Assembly (NCBI GenBank): GCA_039182715.1
Contig: JBCDBY010000315.1
Coordinates: forward strand, 1-5,126
Source: JBCDBY01 sp039182715
Lineage (GTDB): Bacteria > Planctomycetota > PLA2
Length of the DNA: 5,126 nt
Direction of reading: 5' to 3'
Part shown: positions 1 through 5,092 of the stretch, in pieces
Position numbering within the stretch: position 1 is the first letter of the stretch
Layout: every line of letters begins with the position of its first letter
Notes under the pieces: model-generated
Seen by the model: only the letters and a program-made list of their open reading frames with translations
Databases searched by the model: none
Told to the model about the DNA's origin: nothing
Program-made: the position numbers and the translations under genes

Positions 1-133
1 CCCAGTACTCGCGTTGGTCCGCCATACGCGAAGTCTACCGCTCCCGATCAGGCCTCAAACCCGTACCCATGGACCCGGAGAGCCGACGATGCGAATGCCG
101 ACGGCCTGCGCGGCGTAGGATCAAGCGAGCCCC
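1..133. other. Left edge, no supportable gene
   Basis: All three plus-strand frames stay open from the window edge for some distance. None gives a recognisable protein, and their third-position GC looks lower than that of the real genes here. The frame that is open from position 2 stops with TAG at 116-118, 15 bases before the ExbD-like ATG. It could be the tail of an upstream gene, but its translation is rich in Pro and Arg and resembles nothing I know. I see no convincing promoter here. Confidence 0.4.
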
Positions 134-670
134 ATGCGCAAGAGCCGCCTCCACCTCCTCGACGCTTCGCTCGTACCCACGAGCTGGGTCGTCGCGGTCG
201 TGGGCGGCGGCGTGCTCTCGCTGCTGATCCTCTTCCTGCTGTCCCTGCCCATGGCGGTCGGCAACGGGCACGGGGTGTGGAACCGCGACCTCCCCGTCGC
301 CCCCCGCCTCCCCACCGCAACCGAGATGGATGGCCGGCTGTCGTTCGTCGTTCTCACGCAATCGGGTGCCGTCATGGTCGACGGCGAGTGGGTCGAGTCG
401 CGCGAGCTTGCCGCTGCCTTCCCGGGACCTTCGGCCGACTGGCCGACCTGCGTCGCACTCTGGGCTCACGCGAAGGCACCCGCGAAGGAACTGGAGCGCG
501 TCCTGGAAGCGGCCCGCCACGCCGGTGTTGCGCAGTTTCAACTGGGCGTGCGCAATGAGGCTTCGGATGTCGCCGGCTGGCCCATCCCGACCGACCGCGC
601 GTCGGCTTCCCTGCCCGAGGACGCCGTCGTGCAGGACTTCGTCAACGCACTCGCCAAAGAGACCCGGTAG
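134..670 (+). CDS. ExbD/TolR-like membrane protein, atypical
   Basis: This 178-residue protein has the ExbD/TolR layout: a short basic cytoplasmic N-terminus (residues 1-16), one transmembrane helix (about 17-40) and an extracytoplasmic domain. The domain includes a strand-turn-strand with 'GAVMVDGEWV' (78-87). A helix-strand unit follows, containing 'KELERVLEAARHAGVAQFQLGV' in two parts (118-130 and 131-139), which matches the ExbD pattern ending in 'aGv..v.l'. In the family, ExbD pairs with ExbB as a proton-driven motor that energises outer-membrane or envelope processes. Aligning the end of the helix (LLILFLLSLP) with E. coli ExbD puts Gly25 where the essential Asp25 should be, and no Asp lies within the helix, so proton coupling is doubtful. 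The ribosome binding site is weak (GCGAG four bases before ATG), so translation may be coupled to an upstream gene. No exbB is in the window. The C-terminal 35 residues are extra and uncharacterised. The family call is by pattern only and is moderately sure. Confidence 0.62.
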   Translation: MRKSRLHLLDASLVPTSWVVAVVGGGVLSLLILFLLSLPMAVGNGHGVWNRDLPVAPRLPTATEMDGRLSFVVLTQSGAVMVDGEWVESRELAAAFPGPSADWPTCVALWAHAKAPAKELERVLEAARHAGVAQFQLGVRNEASDVAGWPIPTDRASASLPEDAVVQDFVNALAKETR

Positions 671-700
671 TCCGGCCGTCCACCGCGGGCCGGAGTTATT
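671..700 (+). terminator. Hairpin between convergent genes
   Basis: TCCGGCC (671-677) and GGCCGGA (688-694) form a perfect 7-bp stem with a 10-base loop directly after the ExbD-like stop codon. On the plus strand it is followed by GTTATTCC, a poor T-tract that overlaps the stop codon of the convergent lipoprotein gene. On the minus strand no T-tract follows. It is probably a weak terminator serving mainly the plus-strand gene. Confidence 0.4.
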
Positions 701-1121
701 CCACGCCGAGGTGCGCGAGCACGCGCGGGTCGTTGCGCATCGAGTAGGACCGCGTCAGGCGGCCCGTGTCGACCGCCAGCGCCTCGCGACCGGCATCGGG
801 GCGAAGCTGCCATCCGCCTTCGAAGGGTTCCCAGCGCCCCTCGATGACCGCCCATTCGCCCTCGCCCCGCCGCCACGCGTATCGGAATCGCCGGTCGGGC
901 TTCACCCGGAGCCGGCACTCGGCAACGGTCGCGAGAAAGTGGGTGCGCCCGGTGTCCTCGTCGCGGAACGCTTGCACGGATTCGCCGGGCCCGTCGACTT
1001 CGTGGAGGATCGGCCAAGTGAGTTCGATCCCATGGCGGGACGGATCGGGCTTTTCGAGCGGCGGCGGCAGTTCCCTGCGTCCGCAGGCGAGGAGGAGCGC
1101 CAGCAGACAGACGAATCTCAT
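696..1121 (-). CDS. Small predicted lipoprotein, unknown function
   Basis: This 141-residue protein starts with a classic lipoprotein signal: a short n-region (MRF), a hydrophobic core and the lipobox LLAC with the acylated Cys at residue 13. The mature part should therefore be anchored in a membrane outside the cytoplasm. The frame is open much further upstream, but the ATG at 1121 is chosen because it creates this signal and sits 5 bases after the stop codon of the preceding gene. The mature domain is rich in Trp, Arg and aromatic residues with alternating patterns (for example 'RFRYAWRRGEGEW' at 78-90 and 'GRWEPFEGGWQL' at 95-106), which suggests a small beta-sheet fold. I do not recognise a family. 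The tight spacing suggests co-transcription and perhaps translational coupling with the secreted gluzincin-like protein, so the two may act together in the envelope. Confidence 0.75.
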   Translation of the reverse strand: MRFVCLLALLLACGRRELPPPLEKPDPSRHGIELTWPILHEVDGPGESVQAFRDEDTGRTHFLATVAECRLRVKPDRRFRYAWRRGEGEWAVIEGRWEPFEGGWQLRPDAGREALAVDTGRLTRSYSMRNDPRVLAHLGVE

Positions 1122-1126
1122 GGGCG

Positions 1127-2290
1127 CTACCGCTTCTTCTTCTTCCCGTTCTCCAGCACCCACTCGCGCCAGCGCGTGTGCAGCACGGACGGGCTCACGC
1201 CGAAGGCGGTCTCGATCGCCTGGCTCGCGGTCGGCTTCTTCTTGAGGTCGTCGATCTCGCGCATCAGCTTGCCGAGGCGCACCGGCTCCGTTTCGATGAG
1301 CCAGGTCACGATGCTCCAGCACAGCCCGTGCTCGATCGCCGTAAGTTCGCCGGGCTGCAGTTTCTCGCACCACTTGTTGAGCGGCGTGTCCTTCTTGCGG
1401 CGCACGATGTTGAACACGACGCTTTGCCAGCTCGCCTTCAGCAGGTCGTCGGGCTTCTTGCCCTCCGTCCAGCAGAAGGTGTTGTGCTTGGGGTTCTCCA
1501 GCCGCTCGTAGTAGTGCGCCAGCCCCTCCTCGAGCCAGGCCCACGTCTCGCGGTAGTAGTTGCCGAAGCCGTCCGCCAGCAGGTGCGCCACGTTGTGGAT
1601 GACGTGGTTGCAGAAGATCTTGTCGCCCTTGCCGCTGTCGATCGACACCTGGCTCTCCGCGGTCGTGAAGACCATGAAGTTGGGCATGTCGCGCTCGTGG
1701 TGCTGCAGCCCCGCCTTGTCGTTCGCGCGCCCGATGAACTGGTCCGACAGCGTGTGGTGTTCGCCGTAGTCGTCGAACAGGTAGAGCTCATACGGCGCCT
1801 TCATGCCGAGGAAGGCTTCCTTGGCGTCGGTCAGCGCCTTGAAGTGCGCGTAGAGTCGCTCGACGCGGATGTGGTAGAGGTGCGCGCGCTGATGCGCGTT
1901 CAGCGATGCGCCGTCGCGGCCCACCTTGAGCTTGGGGAAGATCTGCTTGAGGCGCTCGAGGTCGTGCCGGACGAACCGGCCGTCCTTCATCTTCACCTTC
2001 GACTTGCGCAGCGTGCTCATCAGCCGGAAGTGCTTGCCCTGGATGAGGATCCACCCCTTGTCGAGGTCGATGCGGCTGGCGAACTTCTCCGGCTCCGCGC
2101 GGAAGAGCGTCACCTTGCGCTTCGGCTCCTCGAAACCCGGCGTCTCGGGCGTGCAGGTGTTGCACCAGAAGGGCATGAACTCCACTTCGAGCGGCGTCCC
2201 CGGCGAGCGCGGGTTGTCGATGTCCGGCTTGCCCTTCGAGGGCCCGGCGAAGACGGTCGCGACGACGAGAAGAACGGCCAGCACGCGCAT
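1127..2290 (-). CDS. Secreted gluzincin-like protein with altered HExxH
   Basis: This is a 387-residue exported protein. Residues 1-15 form a signal peptide with a plausible cleavage after VFA, and there is no lipobox. The centre looks like the metallopeptidase core of the DUF1570/peptidase-MA type: a helix with 'NHVIHNVAHLL' (229-238), then 'WAWLEEGLAHYYE' (250-262). In such proteins the first segment carries HExxH with two zinc-binding His, and the Glu before Gly in 'EEGLA' is the third ligand. Here the His residues (232, 236) and Glu255 are present, but the catalytic Glu is Asn233. It may thus bind metal without cleaving peptides, or be a pseudo-enzyme. A C43-N-T-C46 motif near the mature N-terminus could form a disulfide. 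The C-terminus has a conserved-looking 'AFGVSPSVLHTRWREWV' (362-378), typical of the end of this peptidase group, then a KKKKR tail. The substrate is unknown. It is the first gene of a pair with the lipoprotein gene downstream. Confidence 0.72.
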   Translation of the reverse strand: MRVLAVLLVVATVFAGPSKGKPDIDNPRSPGTPLEVEFMPFWCNTCTPETPGFEEPKRKVTLFRAEPEKFASRIDLDKGWILIQGKHFRLMSTLRKSKVKMKDGRFVRHDLERLKQIFPKLKVGRDGASLNAHQRAHLYHIRVERLYAHFKALTDAKEAFLGMKAPYELYLFDDYGEHHTLSDQFIGRANDKAGLQHHERDMPNFMVFTTAESQVSIDSGKGDKIFCNHVIHNVAHLLADGFGNYYRETWAWLEEGLAHYYERLENPKHNTFCWTEGKKPDDLLKASWQSVVFNIVRRKKDTPLNKWCEKLQPGELTAIEHGLCWSIVTWLIETEPVRLGKLMREIDDLKKKPTASQAIETAFGVSPSVLHTRWREWVLENGKKKKR

Positions 2291-2296
2291 TGCCGC

Positions 2297-2327
2297 ATTA
2301 TCCCCGAAATGCCCCGCGCGGTCCCAA
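2297..2327 (-). promoter_or_regulatory. Candidate promoter giving a leaderless mRNA
   Basis: On the minus strand GATAAT (2302-2297) matches the -10 consensus at five of six bases. Upstream, TTGGGA (2327-2322) resembles a -35 box, but the 19-base spacer is long. The -10 box ends 6 bases before the ATG at 2290, so transcription would begin at or next to the start codon. No Shine-Dalgarno sequence precedes this ATG, which fits a leaderless message. The sigma-gene terminator just upstream makes a separate promoter here likely. Confidence 0.42.
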
Positions 2328-2354
2328 ATGCAAAGAGGCCCGCCGAAGCGGGCC
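2326..2354 (-). terminator. Intrinsic terminator of the sigma factor gene
   Basis: On the minus strand GGCCCGC (2354-2348), a TTCG loop and GCGGGCC (2343-2337) form a perfect 7-bp GC-rich hairpin. It is followed by TCTTTGCATTT. The hairpin begins 29 bases after the sigma factor stop codon. The stable UUCG loop and T-rich tail make this a standard Rho-independent terminator. It separates the sigma gene from the gluzincin-like/lipoprotein pair. Confidence 0.85.
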
Positions 2355-2383
2355 CCTGATGAGTGTCGTGGATTCGATTCGGA

Positions 2384-3172
2384 TCAGCTCACGAACAGGT
2401 CGCAGCGGATCTTCTCGAAGTTGTGGCGCAGCTTCTCGATCACCTTCGAGTGGATCTGGCAGACGCGGGACTCGGTCAGGCCGAGCACCTTCGCGATCTC
2501 CTTCATGGAGAGCTGCTCGAAGTAGTAGAGCGTGACGACGACCTGCTCCTTCTTGTTGAGCGTCTTCGTCGCCAGCGTGCGCAGGTCGTGCTTGTGGACG
2601 TGCGCGAGCGGGTCCTCGCCCTTCTCGTCCTTGACGAGATCCACCATGCGGCTGCCGCCGCCCTCTTCCGAGCCGTCGCTCGACTCGTCGGAGAGGCTCA
2701 GCATCGAGACCGGCTTGGCGTCCTTCGCGGTCTTCATGTACTCCGCGACGTCGACCTCCATCTCCTGCGCCATCTCGAAGATGGTCGCGTCGCGTCCGAG
2801 CCTCGACTGCAGTCGACCGCCGACGCGGTCGACCTGGTTCGCCTTGTAGCGCACGAGACGCGGCACCCAGTCCTGCGCCCGCAGCTCGTCGAGGATCGCG
2901 CCCCGGATGCGGTTCACGCAGTAGGTCTTGAAGAGCACGCCACGCTCGAGGTCGTAGCGGTCGATCGCCTCCAGGAGTCCGAACGTCCCCATGCTGATGA
3001 GGTCGTCCACGTCCACCGAGGCGGGGAGCGTCATCAACATGCGCTCCGCCACGGAACGAACCAGCGGGAGATAGGTCTCGATCAGCTGGTTCTTGTAGAT
3101 CTTCCGGCGCGTCCGTTGGTACTTCTCCCAAACAGGCCGGACGGCCTTCTCGTCGATTTTCACACGTGCCAT
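2384..3172 (-). CDS. fliA: FliA/WhiG-family RNA polymerase sigma factor
   Basis: This 262-residue sigma factor has the full sigma-28 layout. Region 2 (about 30-105) contains 'VDVDDLISMGTFGLLEAID' (53-71) and the family signature 'RGAILDELRAQDWVPR' (90-105), which binds core polymerase and the -10 element. Region 3 covers about 106-160. An acidic Ser/Gly-rich linker (160-175) follows. Region 4 (about 195-250) carries the helix-turn-helix 'MKEIAKVLGLTESRVCQIHS' (223-242) for the -35 element. In the family, FliA drives late flagellar and chemotaxis genes, and WhiG drives sporulation genes in Streptomyces. The sequence is closest in feel to planctomycete FliA (for example 'KGEDP' before region 4), so a motility role is favoured. 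Upstream in-frame starts exist to 3301, but they would translate the terminator hairpin. The ATG at 3172 has a good ribosome binding site and fits the family start. The gene has its own terminator, and its leader holds a c-di-GMP-I riboswitch, so expression is probably set by c-di-GMP. No anti-sigma gene (FlgM-like) is visible nearby. Confidence 0.93.
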   Translation of the reverse strand: MARVKIDEKAVRPVWEKYQRTRRKIYKNQLIETYLPLVRSVAERMLMTLPASVDVDDLISMGTFGLLEAIDRYDLERGVLFKTYCVNRIRGAILDELRAQDWVPRLVRYKANQVDRVGGRLQSRLGRDATIFEMAQEMEVDVAEYMKTAKDAKPVSMLSLSDESSDGSEEGGGSRMVDLVKDEKGEDPLAHVHKHDLRTLATKTLNKKEQVVVTLYYFEQLSMKEIAKVLGLTESRVCQIHSKVIEKLRHNFEKIRCDLFVS

Positions 3173-3180
3173 TTCCTCGT

Positions 3181-3187
3181 CTCCACC
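3181..3187 (-). promoter_or_regulatory. Ribosome binding site of the sigma factor gene
   Basis: The minus strand reads GGTGGAG and then eight bases before the ATG at 3172, which is an ideal Shine-Dalgarno spacing. A second GAGG lies only 2 bases from the ATG and is probably too close. This site decides the start codon against the longer in-frame reading. Confidence 0.75.
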
Positions 3188-3244
3188 CGTTTCCGGTCGA
3201 GGAAGAGGGGACAGGCGTCGGGGGAACCGCGAGCGCGCACACAC

Positions 3245-3285
3245 AAAAAAACGCGCCCGGGTGCCATCTCCGAAACCCGGGCGCG
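3245..3285 (-). terminator. Riboswitch expression-platform terminator
   Basis: On the minus strand CGCGCCCGGGT (3285-3275) pairs perfectly over 11 bp with ACCCGGGCGCG (3262-3252) around a 12-base loop. Seven consecutive T residues follow (3251-3245). It is a strong Rho-independent terminator placed upstream of a gene on the same strand, 72 bases before the sigma factor ATG. It lies 18 bases after the riboswitch aptamer. This position identifies it as a regulated terminator in the sigma gene's leader rather than a simple gene end. It could also stop read-through from the FGE-fold gene. Confidence 0.88.
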
Positions 3286-3303
3286 CGTTGATCTCGCACA
3301 TCC

Positions 3304-3409
3304 GGATTCGTCTGGCGACTGGCTGCCATGTCGCGGTGATTCACCGCGAGTTAGGCCCTGTAGCTTTGCGCCACCAGCTTTCGCTGGCTTTGCCCTTTCA
3401 GCCGAATCC
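3304..3409 (-). promoter_or_regulatory. Cyclic di-GMP-I (GEMM-I) riboswitch aptamer
   Basis: The minus strand shows the GEMM-I elements in order. P1 is GGATTCG (3409-3403) with CGAATCC (3310-3304), extended past a G-A mismatch by CTG/CAG. Then come the conserved AAAGGGCAAA-GCC, a hairpin CCAGC-GAAA-GCTGG (3387-3374) with the GNRA tetraloop, and GGCGCAAAGC (3372-3363). The tetraloop receptor is formed by CCTAA (3355-3351) and ATGG (3329-3326), which enclose a second hairpin with an 8-bp stem (3349-3342/3338-3331). CAGCC follows. By alignment with the Vibrio cholerae Vc2 RNA, the ligand-contacting G20 is present (complement of position 3394), as is A47 (position 3367). The C92 equivalent is probably at 3315. 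G20 rather than A favours c-di-GMP over cGAMP. The aptamer lies in the leader of the sigma factor gene, just before an intrinsic terminator. It was identified by eye, without a covariance search. Confidence 0.9.
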
Positions 3410-3421
3410 CGCTCGTTCCGT

Positions 3422-3450
3422 ACTCTAAAGAACATGGTCTCGAACTGAGA
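3422..3450 (-). promoter_or_regulatory. Weak candidate promoter of the riboswitch transcript
   Basis: The minus strand has TAGAGT (3427-3422), four of six matches to a -10 box, placed so that transcription would start about 5-8 bases before P1 of the riboswitch. The hexamer 17 bases further upstream (TCTCAG, 3450-3445) is a poor -35 box. The position is sensible but the sequence match is weak. The promoter may instead be read by an alternative sigma factor. Confidence 0.25.
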
Positions 3451-3452
3451 CC
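3436..3452 (-). repeat. Perfect inverted repeat, operator or weak terminator
   Basis: GGTCTC and GAGACC flank a 5-base loop, giving a perfect 6-bp stem. On the minus strand it is followed by ATGTTCTTT, a mediocre T-rich tail. It could therefore end the FGE-fold gene's transcript, whose stop codon lies 77 bases upstream. It also overlaps the weak -35 of the proposed riboswitch promoter, so a protein-binding operator is an alternative. Confidence 0.4.
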
Positions 3453-3487
3453 GGGGGAAGACTAGCCCCAGTTTGGGATCGGGCAAG

Positions 3488-3507
3488 CGAAAGTTGAAAA
3501 ACTTTCG
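3488..3507. repeat. Perfect 8-bp hairpin after the FGE-fold gene
   Basis: CGAAAGTT and AACTTTCG form a perfect 8-bp stem with a 4-base loop. The loop is GAAA on the plus strand and TTTC on the minus strand. It begins 22 bases after the minus-strand stop codon at 3530. No T-tract follows on either strand, so it is not a standard terminator. It may protect the 3' end of the message. Confidence 0.45.
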
Positions 3508-3529
3508 GCGGACGCGTTCAAGTCGCGCG

Positions 3530-5080
3530 TCAGCGGATTTCCTTGGGCCACGGCAGCACGACGCGGAACCCCGTGTCACGCGGCTTCTTGTCCGGCGACG
3601 CATGCGTTCGGTGTTGGTTCACCAGCGCGTCCGCCTCGGAGGCGTACGAACCGCCGCGCACGAGACGATGGCGATGCCCGGCGGGCCCGTGCGGATCGAC
3701 GCGCGGGCTGAAGCGGTACCAGCGCGGATCGAACCGGTCGGCGCACCACTCCGACGCGTTGCCCGCCATATGCAGCAGGCCGAAGAGGCTCGCCCCCTCG
3801 GGATGGGAACGCGCGGCGGCGGGATGCAGCGCATCATGGACCACGCGCGACTCCGCGAACTCCTTGCCCCACGGATAACGCCATCCCTGCGGCCCCGCGG
3901 CGGCACGCTCCCACTGCGCTTCGCTCGGCAGGCGGCCGCCGACCCAGCGGGCGTAGGCGTAGGCGCCGTACCAGCTCACGCCCACCACCGGCCGGTGCTC
4001 CCAGCCCTTGGGCGGCACGATCGAGTCCCAGCCGGCCGGCTTGAGATCGCTGCCGTCGTCGTCGCGATGACGCAGGGAGGGATCCTCGGCGCGATCCATG
4101 TAGCCCAGGAAACGCGCGTACTGCAGCGCCGTCACCTCGGTGCGATCCACCAGGAAGGCGCGCATGCGCACGATGTGCATCGGGCCGTGCGGCGGCTTCT
4201 CCCCCATGCCCCGACGGGAGATGCCGGCGGGCACGAGCACCATTTCCTGCTGGTCGCGCTCGCGCAGGAAGCAGTAGTGCCCGGTCTCGCTCACGCGCAG
4301 GAAGGTCAGTCCCTTCGGCGCGCGATAGAGGCGCAACACGCGTCCGCCGAGGATTTCGAGCGTTTCGACGTGCTGGAGCGCAATCTCGCGGCGCGGCGCC
4401 GGCGAGCCCGGCGCGAACTCGACGGTCAGTTTCGCCTCGCGGAAGGTCTGGCCGTCGAGCGGGCGGTGCAGCTCCCACGTCTCGGTGATCGCCTCCTCGG
4501 GCGGGTTCGCCAGAAGCGCGATCGGCTTGTCGAGCGGCCTGCCCTCCACATCCTCCACCTGCAGCTCGAAGCTGGTCTGGGTGCGCGGATAGATCGCCTG
4601 GAAGCGCGTGCCGTCCGCGCTGATCGGGACCGGCTTGCCGTCGATGAGCACGCGCACGACCGCGTTGGCGGCGATGGTGCCGCGCACCAGCACGACGTCG
4701 TCGAGCATCATCGGCTCGTCGACCATCACGCTGTCGGTCAGCGGTGCCGGCTTGATGCCGCCGCCCGCCTCGCGCGGCTGCGCCTTGCGCGCGGACTTCT
4801 TGCGCGCGGGCTTGTTGCTGGTCGTGCCGATGTCGTCGTCGTTCGAGCCCGGCAGCGCGAACGTGATACCCAATCCGAGCATCGAGACCAGCACGGCGAC
4901 GAGCGCGAGCCGCTTCGGCGGGATGCGGCTCTTCCAGGAGGCCTCCTCCGTCTCGACACGGCGCGGCGCCCCCATCCCCGGAAGCGGGGCGGGCGCCTCT
5001 TCCTGCGGCGCGGCGCCGCAGTGCGGACAGCGTCGCAGCGAATCGGCGTACGATTCGTTGCATTGGAGACAGCGGGGCAT
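3530..5080 (-). CDS. Zinc-ribbon, membrane-anchored FGE-sulfatase-fold protein
   Basis: This 516-residue protein has four parts. An N-terminal zinc ribbon has C4-x2-C7 and C18-x2-C21. A Pro/Ala linker leads to one transmembrane helix (about 57-77). Next come a basic linker and one or two beta-rich, Ig-like domains (about 118-270), with a 'VRGTIAANAVVRVLIDGKPV' pattern (132-151). The C-terminal domain (about 278-510) has the formylglycine-generating-enzyme/SUMF1 fold, shown by 'RTEVTALQYARFL' (313-325), 'RPVVGVSWYGAYAYARWVG' (363-381), 'RLPSEAQWERAA' (383-394), 'MAGNASEWCAD' (438-448) and 'RGGSY' (475-479). The ribbon should be cytoplasmic and the FGE-fold domain outside. True FGE needs a Cys pair shortly after 'RGGS', and none is present between 475 and 516. 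The protein is therefore unlikely to make formylglycine, and may bind ligands or catalyse another reaction, as many family members do. The ATG at 5080 follows a good ribosome binding site. Its substrate is unknown. It lies upstream of the riboswitch-sigma unit but is probably a separate transcript. Confidence 0.85.
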   Translation of the reverse strand: MPRCLQCNESYADSLRRCPHCGAAPQEEAPAPLPGMGAPRRVETEEASWKSRIPPKRLALVAVLVSMLGLGITFALPGSNDDDIGTTSNKPARKKSARKAQPREAGGGIKPAPLTDSVMVDEPMMLDDVVLVRGTIAANAVVRVLIDGKPVPISADGTRFQAIYPRTQTSFELQVEDVEGRPLDKPIALLANPPEEAITETWELHRPLDGQTFREAKLTVEFAPGSPAPRREIALQHVETLEILGGRVLRLYRAPKGLTFLRVSETGHYCFLRERDQQEMVLVPAGISRRGMGEKPPHGPMHIVRMRAFLVDRTEVTALQYARFLGYMDRAEDPSLRHRDDDGSDLKPAGWDSIVPPKGWEHRPVVGVSWYGAYAYARWVGGRLPSEAQWERAAAGPQGWRYPWGKEFAESRVVHDALHPAAARSHPEGASLFGLLHMAGNASEWCADRFDPRWYRFSPRVDPHGPAGHRHRLVRGGSYASEADALVNQHRTHASPDKKPRDTGFRVVLPWPKEIR

Positions 5081-5086
5081 GGGTTG

Positions 5087-5092
5087 CTCCCC
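5087..5092 (-). promoter_or_regulatory. Ribosome binding site of the FGE-fold gene
   Basis: The minus strand reads GGGGAG, six bases before the ATG at 5080. This is a good Shine-Dalgarno match and spacing, and it supports a start that includes the whole zinc ribbon. The remaining bases to the window edge hold no promoter I can support. Confidence 0.7.

Noticed and set aside
2..118. Possible C-terminal tail of an upstream gene (such as exbB) ending at TAG 116-118
   Set aside because: The translation is Pro/Arg-rich with no recognisable motif, its third-position GC is not gene-like, and all three frames are equally open.
330..1511. Long plus-strand open frame overlapping three genes
   Set aside because: It is a GC-rich shadow frame with low-complexity, Arg/Ser/Pro-rich translation, and runs antisense across two supported genes.
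1122..1544. In-frame N-terminal extension of the lipoprotein reading frame to 1544
   Set aside because: It overlaps the coding region of the gluzincin-like gene in another frame and would bury the lipobox signal. The ATG at 1121 gives a complete lipoprotein signal.
1178..2359. Plus-strand 393-residue open frame antisense to the gluzincin-like gene
   Set aside because: Its Val/Leu/Arg/Glu-rich translation is the typical antisense mirror of a GC-rich gene, with no motifs. The minus strand has a signal peptide and a metal-site-like motif.
3173..3301. In-frame N-terminal extension of the sigma factor up to an ATG at 3301
   Set aside because: It would translate through the terminator hairpin and T-tract, lacks family similarity, and ignores the good ribosome binding site before 3172.
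2363..3448. Plus-strand 361-residue open frame antisense to the sigma factor and riboswitch
   Set aside because: It is a mirror frame of the sigma gene and would also have to translate through the riboswitch and terminator. It has no family similarity.
3436..3452. Possible tRNA T-arm (contains TTCGA on the minus strand)
   Set aside because: The stem and loop sizes do not fit a T-arm, and there is no anticodon arm, D-arm or CCA end around it.
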